This document shows, one piece after another, positions 14,326 through 22,505 of a DNA stretch of 23,163 bases (within the stretch, counting starts at the first letter, position 1; each line of letters begins with the position of its first letter). Position numbers and translations under genes: made by a program. Source of the DNA: Bacteroidota bacterium (GTDB lineage: Bacteria; Bacteroidota; Bacteroidia; Bacteroidales; UBA10428); contig JAGDMB010000006.1 of assembly GCA_017860375.1 (NCBI GenBank), positions 1 to 23,163 on the forward strand, given 5' to 3'. The notes under the pieces are model-generated. The model made no database searches. It had not been told where the DNA came from and saw nothing but the letters and a program-made list of their open reading frames with translations.

Positions 14326-16170
14326 TCAACTGAGTTCCTGCTGTAATCTGACAATAAGTTTAACCGCTTCATCCAGCAGTTGTCCGGCATTTACAGCCTC
14401 TGATGCCGGCGCATACCGGGCAAGTTCACATGCGCTTATGATCTCAAACATTTTATCCACCGTTTCTTCCTTAACGTGATGAGCAGCCAGCGCGGATGAG
14501 GCATTTTCCTTTGACAGGTCGGACAGGGGGATATTCAATTTGTCACTCAGGTAAAGCCAGAGAGCCCGGAGCAATTCATCAAAAAATGCATTCTTATTTT
14601 CGGCATGGATCATCCCGGCTGCCTTCCTTAACCGCTTGCGAGCGTATTTATTTGCTTTTCTGTTCTTAACAAGAACCACATCCCGGGTCCGGCGGATATG
14701 GTTTCTTCTGAGCCAGAGCACCAATCCTGCTGCTAAGGCCAATAAAAGGTACACAAGATAAAACCGCAGATCCTTAACCAGGATTAATCCATGGAAAACC
14801 GGATTCCGGGTTTTAAGTTTAATATATTGAATATCGCTTCTGAGCAGTTTTACATCCTCCTTTGCCACACCGGAAATCACCGGGAGCAGCGTATCGCCTT
14901 TGCCCTTTTCCACCCGTACAGTATGACCCGATGACCGGAGGGTTTTGAATTGCTTTGACTGCAAATCAAAGTAGGTGAATTCAACGGGAGGAACCGTGAA
15001 TTCTCCCGGGTAATGCGGGATCAACAGATATTCAAAAGTCTTTGTCCCGGCCATTGGACCTTCGGGAGCGGTTTTGATAACCGGATCATATTTCTCAATA
15101 TCCGGGGGAAAATTGAGTACGGGTTCATCCACAATCTTATAATTGCCGGTTCCCCTTAGGACGATCTTGTAATTTACCGCATCGTTGGTACTGACCTTCG
15201 TTTTATCGACGGAAGTCTGAAGGGTAAAACTTCCCACGGCTCCTGTGAAAGTGACCGGTTTGTCAGCCGGCAGGGGTTTACTCCTGACGACCATGCGGTT
15301 GGACTTCAGCTTCATGGGAATATCCTGAACAGAAGGTTCAAAGAATTCATCAAAGAAATTAGTCGATTTGCGCTTGACCTGCTGCCTGACGGATATATCC
15401 AGATCAAATGGAGGAATGACCAGTTGACCCGTTTTTTGAGGGATCAGCAATACTTTCTGCAGAATTCCGGTATAGTAGATATCGCCGTTCACATTTTCTC
15501 TTTCAAGATTTCTCAGAGGGGGGATCTCAATGGGTTCGGTAAAAAAACCGGTGAAATCAGGTCCTTTGTATCGCTGATCAATACCCGATATCTGAAGTTT
15601 GGTGAATAGTTTTACCGTAGCCACAATTTGCTCCCCGATGTACGCCTCATTTTTGTTCAGGATAAGTTTTACAAAAACATCATCGGAAGCATTGCCTGAG
15701 GTATTTGCATTTCCCTGCACCTGCTGTCCCTGTGCGGATGCATCTGCGGAGCCACCGCCCACAATTTCGATGGTCAACGCATTGGATTGAATACTTTTGT
15801 TCTTGATACGGGCCGTTGCAGGGGCAATGGAGAATTTTCCTTCCTTCACTGCCCTGAAATAATAGGTGTAGGTATAGGTGGTTTTAGTGTAGGTCTTTCC
15901 GGGTGATGATTCAATTTGGGTACTTTGTCCCACGCTGGGCCCTCCCAGATACTGAAAATCATTAAACGCCGGCAATTCAATATCGGCAATTTTTTGATTC
16001 GACTCATACTGTATGGTAAACTGTTCTCCCACCCTCATCACATTCGGTTCTGCCGTTGCAATGAAGGGCACATCCTGCGCGGTGAACCCTGCATTCAGAA
16101 AAACCGTTACCCATCCGGATAGAATAAATACCCGGAAGAGGGTGCGGCTTGGTTTTATTCGTTTGTCCAT
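14326..16170 (-). CDS. batD: BatD: oxygen-tolerance membrane protein
   Basis: A 614-aa protein matching BatD (oxygen tolerance family). A signal peptide (about 1-31) is followed by a large beta-rich periplasmic region with repeated Ig-like modules. One begins at PFIATAEPNVMRVGEQ, and later ones are near VFVKLILNKNEAYIGE and GSFTLQTSVDKTKVS. A single membrane helix lies near 470-488 (VYLLLALAAGLVLWL) and the cytoplasmic tail is helical and basic. The ATG at 16170 is 12 bases after the batC stop. BatD is thought to form a membrane-linked complex with the VWA proteins BatA and BatB; the exact biochemical role is not known. Confidence 0.93.
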   Translation of the reverse strand: MDKRIKPSRTLFRVFILSGWVTVFLNAGFTAQDVPFIATAEPNVMRVGEQFTIQYESNQKIADIELPAFNDFQYLGGPSVGQSTQIESSPGKTYTKTTYTYTYYFRAVKEGKFSIAPATARIKNKSIQSNALTIEIVGGGSADASAQGQQVQGNANTSGNASDDVFVKLILNKNEAYIGEQIVATVKLFTKLQISGIDQRYKGPDFTGFFTEPIEIPPLRNLERENVNGDIYYTGILQKVLLIPQKTGQLVIPPFDLDISVRQQVKRKSTNFFDEFFEPSVQDIPMKLKSNRMVVRSKPLPADKPVTFTGAVGSFTLQTSVDKTKVSTNDAVNYKIVLRGTGNYKIVDEPVLNFPPDIEKYDPVIKTAPEGPMAGTKTFEYLLIPHYPGEFTVPPVEFTYFDLQSKQFKTLRSSGHTVRVEKGKGDTLLPVISGVAKEDVKLLRSDIQYIKLKTRNPVFHGLILVKDLRFYLVYLLLALAAGLVLWLRRNHIRRTRDVVLVKNRKANKYARKRLRKAAGMIHAENKNAFFDELLRALWLYLSDKLNIPLSDLSKENASSALAAHHVKEETVDKMFEIISACELARYAPASEAVNAGQLLDEAVKLIVRLQQELS

Positions 16171-16182
16171 TCTATTGCTTTT

Positions 16183-16884
16183 TTACCAGTCTTTTTCAAC
16201 CGGTATTCTTTTTACCTGGCTTTGTTTTTCCCTCACTTTTTGCAGCACTTCCTTTTCATCGTTTTCCAGTGCCTGCAGCAGCCTCTCGGCATCCTCTTTC
16301 GAAATCTGACCCTTCTGCTGCTGCGCTTGCTGCTGCTGGCTTTGCTGCTGCTGCTGATCCTGCTGGTTTTGTTGATCTTGCTGATCCTGCTTATCCTGGT
16401 TGTCCTTATTCTCCTGCTGATTCTTATTCTCCTGCTGTTGTTGCTGCTGCGTGTTTTTCAAGCGCAGGGCATATTGCAGATTATGCTTTGCATCTTCATC
16501 GGCTGGATTATTTCGCAGTGCATTTTTATATGCTTCGATGCTTTCATTCAGTTTGTTGGCTTTTAACAGCGAATTCCCCTGGTTATAAAAATACCGTGAC
16601 CGTTCATTCCGGTCTTTTTCCTGTTGGGTCAGGTTCTGGTATTTGGTGGCCGCCGCCTCATATTTTTCCTGCTTATAAAGTGAATTGGACAGGTTGTATT
16701 CAGCCTTCCGTGAAGTGGATTTTTTTTCAAGGGCTTTCCGGTAATTCACTTCTGCTTCCCCGTATTTCTTATCGTTGTATTCATGATTTCCCTTCCGGAT
16801 AAATTTTTGTTCGGGTTGTGCATAACCGGCAACGGAAATGAAAAGAACCGGTAATAAAAAGAAATATTTCATACGATTGCTCAT
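16183..16884 (-). CDS. batC: BatC: TPR protein with a glutamine-rich linker
   Basis: A 233-aa secreted or membrane-anchored TPR protein. The N-terminus (MSNRMKYFFLLPVLFISVAGYAQ) is a signal peptide; an internal ATG at the fifth codon is an alternative start. TPR units span about 28-60, 61-90 and 95-140. A glutamine/asparagine/aspartate-rich tract covers 146-193, followed by a conserved short tail (ISKEDAERLLQALENDEKEV) typical of BatC. The start overlaps the batB stop as ATGA, so translation is probably coupled. The Q-rich region probably forms a flexible linker. Confidence 0.92.
   Translation of the reverse strand: MSNRMKYFFLLPVLFISVAGYAQPEQKFIRKGNHEYNDKKYGEAEVNYRKALEKKSTSRKAEYNLSNSLYKQEKYEAAATKYQNLTQQEKDRNERSRYFYNQGNSLLKANKLNESIEAYKNALRNNPADEDAKHNLQYALRLKNTQQQQQQENKNQQENKDNQDKQDQQDQQNQQDQQQQQSQQQQAQQQKGQISKEDAERLLQALENDEKEVLQKVREKQSQVKRIPVEKDW
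16306..16449 (-). repeat. CAG/CAA-rich low-complexity tract coding for poly-Gln in batC
   Basis: On the minus strand this stretch is mostly CAG and CAA codons interspersed with AAC, AAT, GAT and AAG, encoding about 48 residues dominated by Gln. It stays in frame and is not a CRISPR or a perfect tandem array. Slippage could change its length between strains. Confidence 0.85.
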
Positions 16885-17921
16885 CGGAACAGGGTAAAGT
16901 TTTTAAACCATTTGTTTCTTCTTTCCAGTATAAAAAGGTCGAGTATCAAAAGACCCAGCACAATCCAGATAAGGACAGGGAACTGTTCTTCGTATTCTGA
17001 ATAAGCCCTCGATTCCATTTCTGTTTTCTCAAGCCGGTTCAGCACTGCATACAAATCATTCAGACCTATATTGCCTGCAGTGGCACGGAAATATTTGCCA
17101 TTCCCGGCCTGGGCAATCTCACTCATCATTTGTTCGTTCAGGCGAGTCGTGACAATATTTCCATTCCTGTCACGCCTGTATTCCTTAATATAAGAATTGT
17201 CGGAATCGGGAATAGGCACACCTTCCGGTAAGCCTATACCGATGGTATACACGTTTATGCCTTTCTCTGCTGCTTCACGTGCTTTCTCAACGGCATCTCC
17301 TTCATGATTTTCCCCATCGCTGATGATGACGATGGCTTTGTTTATTCCTTCCTGTGAACTGAAGGATTTCATGGCCAGTTCAATGGCTGAGCCGATAGCT
17401 GTTCCCTGTCGTGATACCATGGAGGTGTTTACGCCGGAAAGAAACATTTTTGCACTGGTATAATCTCCTGTAATGGGAATCTGCATGTACGCGTCGCCTG
17501 CAAATACGATCATGCCCAGCCTGTCGTTCTCGAGTTTATCAATCAACCTTGAAATAGCCTGCTTTGAACGTTCGAGACGGTTGGGTTCAATATCCCTCGC
17601 CAGCATGCTATTGGAAACATCCAGGGCGATCATAATCTCAATGCCCTTGCGTTTGACTTCCCTGATCTTTGATCCGAACTGAGGTCCGGCAATGGCCACG
17701 ATGATCAATCCGATACTCAGCAGCAAAAGCAAGAATTTAATATGGTAACGGTTCAGGGATGCATCGGGCATCAAGTCCTTTATGAGGAGCGGATCACCGA
17801 ATTCTTTCAGGGAGCGCTTTCTTATCCAGATATAACCTGCATAAACAGCTATCATCACCGGCATAAGCGCCAGCAGCCATAAGTATTCCGGATGAGCGAA
17901 CCTGAATATTGCTTTTTCCAT
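16881..17921 (-). CDS. batB: BatB: VWA-domain membrane protein
   Basis: A 346-aa von Willebrand A protein. The ATG at 17921 is chosen over an in-frame TTG at 17957 because AAAGGAGG lies four bases upstream and the TTG would overlap batA. Membrane helices lie at about 12-34 and 62-80 and near the C-terminus (about 318-337). The VWA domain carries an intact metal-ion-dependent adhesion site: D101, S103 and S105 in ALDVSNSML, T174 in RQGTAIG, and D202 in ISDGENHEGD. Paired with BatA it is the core of the complex driven by MoxR-type ATPases. Its stop overlaps the batC start. Confidence 0.94.
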   Translation of the reverse strand: MEKAIFRFAHPEYLWLLALMPVMIAVYAGYIWIRKRSLKEFGDPLLIKDLMPDASLNRYHIKFLLLLLSIGLIIVAIAGPQFGSKIREVKRKGIEIMIALDVSNSMLARDIEPNRLERSKQAISRLIDKLENDRLGMIVFAGDAYMQIPITGDYTSAKMFLSGVNTSMVSRQGTAIGSAIELAMKSFSSQEGINKAIVIISDGENHEGDAVEKAREAAEKGINVYTIGIGLPEGVPIPDSDNSYIKEYRRDRNGNIVTTRLNEQMMSEIAQAGNGKYFRATAGNIGLNDLYAVLNRLEKTEMESRAYSEYEEQFPVLIWIVLGLLILDLFILERRNKWFKNFTLFR

Positions 17922-17925
17922 AATG

Positions 17926-17933
17926 CCTCCTTT
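17926..17933 (-). promoter_or_regulatory. Strong Shine-Dalgarno site deciding the batB start
   Basis: AAAGGAGG on the minus strand lies four bases before the batB ATG at 17921. Strong Shine-Dalgarno sites are uncommon in this phylum. It settles the start against an upstream TTG that would lie within batA. Confidence 0.6.
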
Positions 17934-17934
17934 A

Positions 17935-18930
17935 CTAAGGAATGCCCCTGAAAACAACGTACCGAAGGAGCATTTCGATCAGCAGCAGCAGCAATGCGAT
18001 GCCCGCATACAACCTGTATTCTTCCTGCTTGCGGCTAAATTCCTTAACGTCAATTTTTGATTTTTCCAGTTTATCGATCTGGGTATATATCTGCCTGAGT
18101 TTCTCATTATTGGTTGCTCTGAAATAATTGCCATTGGTCATATCGGCAATTTCCTGCAGGGTCGGTTCATCGATCTCAACCGGTACTTTCTGAATAACCG
18201 TGCGTCCGAATACATCCTGAAACGGATAGGGAGCCATTCCTTTCATCCCCACGCCGATGGTGTATACCCGGATTCCGAATGTCTTGGCGATCTCGGCAGC
18301 GGTGAGCGGATCAACGGAGCCGGTATTGTTCATCCCGTCTGTGAGCAAAATGATCACTTTGCTTTTTGCCTCACTGTCTTTGAGCCGTTTCACCGCATTG
18401 GAAAGGCCTAAACCGATCGCGGTTCCGTCTTCAATGATGCCGCTTTTGATATCCTTGAAAAGGTTTATCAGCACGGCATGGTCTGTTGTCAGAGGACACT
18501 GGGTAAAGCTTTCCGCACTGAAAACGACCAGTCCGATCCGGTCGTTTGGCCGGCCGGAGATAAATTCGATCGCTACATCCTTGGCTGCCTCAAGCCTGTC
18601 GGGTGTGAAATCACGGGCCAGCATACTGCCTGAAATATCGATGGCGAGTACAATGTCAATTCCTTCCGTGGTAGTTTTCTCCTGCCGGTCGGTTGACTGC
18701 GGGCGGGCCAGAATGACAATAATGAAAACCAGAGCGGTAATCCTTAACACGAACGGAAGATGCCTCAAAACTACCCTGGGCGTTCCCTGAACCGGTTTTA
18801 ACGGGGCCAGGGATGAAATTTGCAAATCTGCCTGCAGCGTATTATTTCGGAAAACATACCACAGGATGAAGGGCAGTAAACCGAGCAACAGGTAAAGATA
18901 ATTCGGATGTGCAAATTCTATGGCAGTCAT
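17935..18930 (-). CDS. batA: BatA: VWA-domain membrane protein
   Basis: A 331-aa von Willebrand A protein with membrane helices at about 11-27, 60-76 and 308-325. The metal-ion-dependent adhesion site is intact: D98, S100 and S102 in AIDISGSML, T170 in EDGTAIG, and D198 in LTDGMNNTG. It is a paralogue of BatB, with which it shares the LARD..P.RLE segment, and the two probably interact. The ATG start overlaps the stop of the preceding gene as ATGA. It is stably placed in the moxR-DUF58-batABCDE order typical of Bacteroidota. Confidence 0.95.
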   Translation of the reverse strand: MTAIEFAHPNYLYLLLGLLPFILWYVFRNNTLQADLQISSLAPLKPVQGTPRVVLRHLPFVLRITALVFIIVILARPQSTDRQEKTTTEGIDIVLAIDISGSMLARDFTPDRLEAAKDVAIEFISGRPNDRIGLVVFSAESFTQCPLTTDHAVLINLFKDIKSGIIEDGTAIGLGLSNAVKRLKDSEAKSKVIILLTDGMNNTGSVDPLTAAEIAKTFGIRVYTIGVGMKGMAPYPFQDVFGRTVIQKVPVEIDEPTLQEIADMTNGNYFRATNNEKLRQIYTQIDKLEKSKIDVKEFSRKQEEYRLYAGIALLLLLIEMLLRYVVFRGIP

Positions 18931-19949
18931 ACTTCGGTTTTCAGTGTTGGCACTTTAAGGATTCCGTGCGGATCGGTCTCACCGGTTTCAGATACGGGCT
19001 GAGGACGTGTATCCCTGACAAAAAGGATTGCATTTTCAAGCTGGTTCATATTCTCTTCCGGTTCGGGCTCCGCCTTGGCAAATTTTACCAGATCGGACAA
19101 ACGGAGAAGGGTTTTCAGCAAACCGTAATTCGTATCCTTTCCGGTATAATCCTGAACGGCTATGAGTATTTCGTATGATGTCTGTTCCAGCGCCATTATA
19201 TTGTAGCGATTTTCAAGGTAGGTTCGGACTATATCCGAAAGCCGGGAATAGTATTCCTTAACCCTCCCCTGTTGCCAAACTTTTTCGGCTTTCAGCTGCT
19301 CAAGTTCCCTTAACGCAATAATATCGGGAGCCTCAACCGGTATTGCCCGGGCAAGGACAGGCTCATTCCGCTTCTTCTTTTTGAAATAATATACCATGAA
19401 CCATACCATCAGGCCAAGGGCTGCTGCCAGCAAAACCCAGGGAAATATTTCCCTGGCGGTCAAAGGAGCTTTATACAGGCCTTTAATGTCGCGGATCGTG
19501 TTGGTGGTATCGATCGGAAATGAGAGCACTTCGAGATAATTAGCAGCCGACAGGATGGTATCGGCATAACTGCCGGAACGGTATACAAAGGGAACGGGGT
19601 CAATGTACAATAAGCCTGTATCAAAGGCGGTAATGGTGAGCTTTTGTGTAAGGACAACCTTGTCATCCTTTCGGTTCTGAGAAGAATCGATTTCCCCCTT
19701 GTCAAGGATCTCGACGGATCCGGAAAGCGTATCCCCAAAAACGGGGAATTCCACCACCGTACCCCTGGGCTTTTCAACCGTAAGGGTAAGGTGAACCTGG
19801 CCGCCCAGGTCGATGGTATTGCTGTCAAGTGCAGCCTGCACCCGGATCAGCTGCGCAGTGACGGGAGAGGACAATAAACCTGCCATCAGCAAAAGATTCA
19901 GGCGTATCCCTTTACAATTCATATGATGCTTCCGGATTATCCAAACCAT
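18927..19949 (-). CDS. Bat-operon membrane protein with Ig-like domain and DUF4381-like tail
   Basis: A 340-aa protein between the DUF58 gene and batA. It has a signal peptide (LNLLLMAGLLSSPVTAQ) and a beta-rich periplasmic domain of about 130 residues reminiscent of the BatD N-terminus (VQAALDSNTIDLGGQVHLTL). One membrane helix lies at about 168-190, and the cytoplasmic helical tail (ALRELEQL... YYSRLSDIVRTYLENRY... QTSYEIL) is like DUF4381. An ATG at 19922 (MNCKGIRL) would give a shorter signal peptide and is an alternative start. Proteins of this kind occur in MoxR/VWA operons. A structural role at the membrane is inferred. Confidence 0.85.
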   Translation of the reverse strand: MVWIIRKHHMNCKGIRLNLLLMAGLLSSPVTAQLIRVQAALDSNTIDLGGQVHLTLTVEKPRGTVVEFPVFGDTLSGSVEILDKGEIDSSQNRKDDKVVLTQKLTITAFDTGLLYIDPVPFVYRSGSYADTILSAANYLEVLSFPIDTTNTIRDIKGLYKAPLTAREIFPWVLLAAALGLMVWFMVYYFKKKKRNEPVLARAIPVEAPDIIALRELEQLKAEKVWQQGRVKEYYSRLSDIVRTYLENRYNIMALEQTSYEILIAVQDYTGKDTNYGLLKTLLRLSDLVKFAKAEPEPEENMNQLENAILFVRDTRPQPVSETGETDPHGILKVPTLKTEV

Positions 19950-19955
19950 GGCTTT

Positions 19956-20822
19956 TCAGTTCCTGTGTTTAAAAAGGGAAATAAGCGGCCTGACATAGTC
20001 CTGATCCGTCGCAACCGAAACATAATCCACCCCAGCTTTTTTGAACAGTTCATTCAGTTCCTCCTGCTTTCTTTTCCAGGAATTCCGGTACGCTTCGCGC
20101 AGATACCGGCTGGAGCTGTCCACCCATTTTTCTTCACGGGTCTCGGCATCCTTTAATTTTATCAGGCCAACCGGAGGAAGCTCAGTTTCGCGTTTGTCGT
20201 ATACCCAGATGCTTACGATATCGTGCTTTTTCCTCGCTATCCGGATGGATTCCTCGAAATCGCCACCCATGAAATCAGAAATAAGAAAGGCGATGCTTCT
20301 TCTTTTAATAGCGTTGGTAAGATAGCGCAAAGGTTCAGTGAGATTGGTACCACGGTTTTCGGGATTATAATTGATCAGTTCCCTGATGATCCAGAGAATA
20401 TGCGATCTGCCCTTTTTGGCGGGAATGAATTTTTCGACCCGGTCACTGAAAAGGATTACACCCACCTTATCGTTATTCTGAATGGCCGAAAAAGCCAGCA
20501 CGGCTGCAATTTCGGTAATCATATTCTTTTTCATCTGGTGACGGGAACCGAAATCCCTCGAACCGCTTACATCGACCATCAGCATCACGGTAAGTTCCCT
20601 TTCTTCCTCGTATACCTTGCTGTAGGGATGGTTAAAACGGGCCGTAACATTCCAGTCCACATTGCGGATATCATCCCCGTACTGGTATTCGCGCACTTCG
20701 CTGAAGGTCATTCCTTTTCCCTTAAAAGCAGAATGGTACTGACCGGCAAAAATATGCTGTGTCAGTCCCCTGGTCTTGATTTCAATCTTCCTGACCCGCT
20801 TTATCAGTTCTGATGCTTCCAC
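19956..20822 (-). CDS. DUF58 (VWA-like) protein of the MoxR operon
   Basis: A cytoplasmic protein of about 288 aa with a DUF58 core. It contains GMTFSEVREYQYGDDIRNVDW followed by a VWA-like DVSGSRDFGS and LISDFMGG. The frame is open to 20873, but that start would overlap the preceding gene. A GTG at 20822, preceded by the purine-rich GGGGGAAAG, gives the normal N-terminus (VEASELIKRVRKIEIKTRGL) and typical length. DUF58 proteins are constant partners of MoxR ATPases, but their molecular job is unclear. The downstream gene starts seven bases after its stop. Confidence 0.92.
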   Translation of the reverse strand: MEASELIKRVRKIEIKTRGLTQHIFAGQYHSAFKGKGMTFSEVREYQYGDDIRNVDWNVTARFNHPYSKVYEEERELTVMLMVDVSGSRDFGSRHQMKKNMITEIAAVLAFSAIQNNDKVGVILFSDRVEKFIPAKKGRSHILWIIRELINYNPENRGTNLTEPLRYLTNAIKRRSIAFLISDFMGGDFEESIRIARKKHDIVSIWVYDKRETELPPVGLIKLKDAETREEKWVDSSSRYLREAYRNSWKRKQEELNELFKKAGVDYVSVATDQDYVRPLISLFKHRN

Positions 20823-20839
20823 TTTCTTTCCCCCGGTCG

Positions 20840-21241
20840 TTATTTCTTGCGTATACTTATGGTAAAAAACCATTCTCCCTCTTCCAGCCTTACCACATAA
20901 TCCTGGTTTTTGTCGGAATAGTACCAGGTTTTCTCATCTTTCTTTTTATAGAGGCGGTCAAGTTCACCGATGATTTCTGTAAGATTTGAATAATCCGACA
21001 TCCACCGGACATAAGTGCAAATGTTTTTTTCTGACAGGAAGAATAACATAGTTTGTTCGGAAGTCTTATCCACAAACTTTATCATGTTATAAGACCTGTT
21101 GACGGCATTCTTTTCAAATTTAAACCCGGGCCGTTCTTTCTGCATTACCTTAATAATCTCATCCTTTTGCATGCCTATATAATTCTGCGCTGACGCAAAA
21201 AAAGAGAAGGCCAATAGAATATTGAACAATACTGCACGCAT
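20840..21241 (-). CDS. Small secreted protein inserted between moxR and the DUF58 gene
   Basis: A 133-aa protein with a signal peptide (MRAVLFNILLAFSFFASAQ) and a mature part of about 114 aa. It looks alpha/beta, with no cysteine pair or known catalytic motif (the two cysteines are not spaced as a motif). Aromatic, charged segments include MLFFLSEKNICTYVRW and GEWFFTISIRKK. It starts 10 bases after the moxR stop and ends 17 bases before the DUF58 start, so it is cotranscribed. I recall similar secreted proteins in Bacteroidota genomes but cannot name the family. Confidence 0.8.
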   Translation of the reverse strand: MRAVLFNILLAFSFFASAQNYIGMQKDEIIKVMQKERPGFKFEKNAVNRSYNMIKFVDKTSEQTMLFFLSEKNICTYVRWMSDYSNLTEIIGELDRLYKKKDEKTWYYSDKNQDYVVRLEEGEWFFTISIRKK

Positions 21242-21251
21242 GGCAACTGGA

Positions 21252-22250
21252 TTAGGGTACTTCGATGTTGTTCAGGACTTCTGTAATAATATCTTCTGTT
21301 GTTACGTTCTCTGCTTCGGCTTCATAGGTAAGCCCCATACGATGCCGCATCACATCGTGACAAACGGCTCTCACGTCTTCCGGTATGACGTATCCCCTGC
21401 GCCGGATAAAGGCAAATGTTTTAGCTGCCCTGGCCAGGTTTATGCTGGCACGCGGTGAACCTCCATAGCTAATCAGGCTGGAAAACTGGGGAAGCTTATA
21501 CTGAGAGGGGAATCGTGTGGCAAAAACGATATCCAGGATATATTGTTCGATCTTTTCGTCCATGTAGACTTCCTTGGCCAAATTCCTGGCTTTCTGAATA
21601 TCTTCAGGTTTGACGATCGTTCTTGCTTTCGGAAATTCCATGGCCAGATTTTCGCGGACGATGAGTTTCTCTTCCTCCCTGCTTGGATAGGTAATCACAA
21701 CCTTAAACATAAACCGGTCGACTTGCGCTTCAGGCAGGGGGTAGGTACCTTCCTGTTCAATCGGATTCTGTGTGGCCAATACCATGAAAGGGTTAGGGAG
21801 CTCAAAGGAATGTGAGCCAATGGTCACTTGTTTTTCCTGCATGGCTTCAAGCAGGGCGCTTTGAACTTTGGCAGGGGAACGATTGATTTCATCGGCCAGG
21901 ATCAGATTTGAAAAAACAGGCCCTTTCCGGACAATGAATTCTTCCTTTTTCTGACTGTATATCATCGTGCCGATCAGGTCAGCCGGAAGCAGGTCTGGCG
22001 TAAACTGAATCCGGGAGAACCCGGCATCGATTGTATCTGCCAGCGTTTTAATGGCGAGTGTTTTGGCCAGGCCAGGTACCCCTTCCAGCAGAACATGCCC
22101 GTCGGATAACAGGGCAACCAGGAGACTGTCGATCAGGTGCTTCTGGCCGACAATGACTTTCCGGATTTCATTGGTTATTAAATCCACAAAAGCACTTTCC
22201 CGTTCAATTTTCTCGTTCAGTTCACGAATCTGAAATGCTATTTCACCCAT
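21252..22250 (-). CDS. MoxR-family AAA+ ATPase
   Basis: A 332-aa AAA+ ATPase at the head of the Bat operon, thought to act as a chaperone for VWA-domain partners such as BatA and BatB. Walker A GVPGLAKT is at 57-64, Walker B LILADE at 116-121, then INRSPAKVQSALLEAMQE and the sensor 1 region ATQNPIEQEGTYPLPEAQ. A sensor 2/arginine-finger region follows, with GGSPRASINL. Length and motifs are standard. An inverted repeat (22289-22304) lies just upstream and may be a regulatory site for the whole nine-gene operon. Confidence 0.96.
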   Translation of the reverse strand: MGEIAFQIRELNEKIERESAFVDLITNEIRKVIVGQKHLIDSLLVALLSDGHVLLEGVPGLAKTLAIKTLADTIDAGFSRIQFTPDLLPADLIGTMIYSQKKEEFIVRKGPVFSNLILADEINRSPAKVQSALLEAMQEKQVTIGSHSFELPNPFMVLATQNPIEQEGTYPLPEAQVDRFMFKVVITYPSREEEKLIVRENLAMEFPKARTIVKPEDIQKARNLAKEVYMDEKIEQYILDIVFATRFPSQYKLPQFSSLISYGGSPRASINLARAAKTFAFIRRRGYVIPEDVRAVCHDVMRHRMGLTYEAEAENVTTEDIITEVLNNIEVP

Positions 22251-22288
22251 AATCTGTATATTTATTTAATAGGTTCGTTATTCCCTTT

Positions 22289-22304
22289 TATTGTGATAAC
22301 AATA
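22289..22304. promoter_or_regulatory. Candidate operator upstream of the moxR-bat operon
   Basis: TATTGT-GATA-ACAATA is a perfect inverted repeat with six-base arms and a four-base spacer, centred about 46 bases upstream of the moxR start. Its symmetry is that of a dimeric-regulator operator; no regulator is proposed. The rest of the 255-base region between moxR and truA is AT-rich, and no promoter box could be called with confidence. Confidence 0.35.
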
Positions 22305-22505
22305 TTCATACCACCTTCCATTTCAATGAGAGTGCAAATATGAACACTATTTGAAAATTTCCTTTTTCGTATTCTGTTAAAAATTGTTAAACCCGTTGTT
22401 CTAACTGGTTCATCCGGGCAAAACCCATTCGCTCTGACGAGGGTACGGAAAAGGGTATTGCGAAAGTGGATAAAGTAGTGCAACTTTAGTCTGTGAATCC
22501 GCGGT

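Noticed and set aside
16306..16449. Possible CRISPR or tandem repeat array
   Set aside because: The repetition is codon-level (CAG/CAA) within batC, with no fixed repeat and spacer structure.
16149..16802. A 217-aa open frame on the plus strand rich in Ala, Pro and Ser
   Set aside because: It is the complement of batC; its odd composition comes from the CAG-rich tract read backwards.
20223..20813. A 196-aa open frame on the plus strand
   Set aside because: It lies entirely antisense to the well-supported DUF58 gene and shows no recognisable domain.
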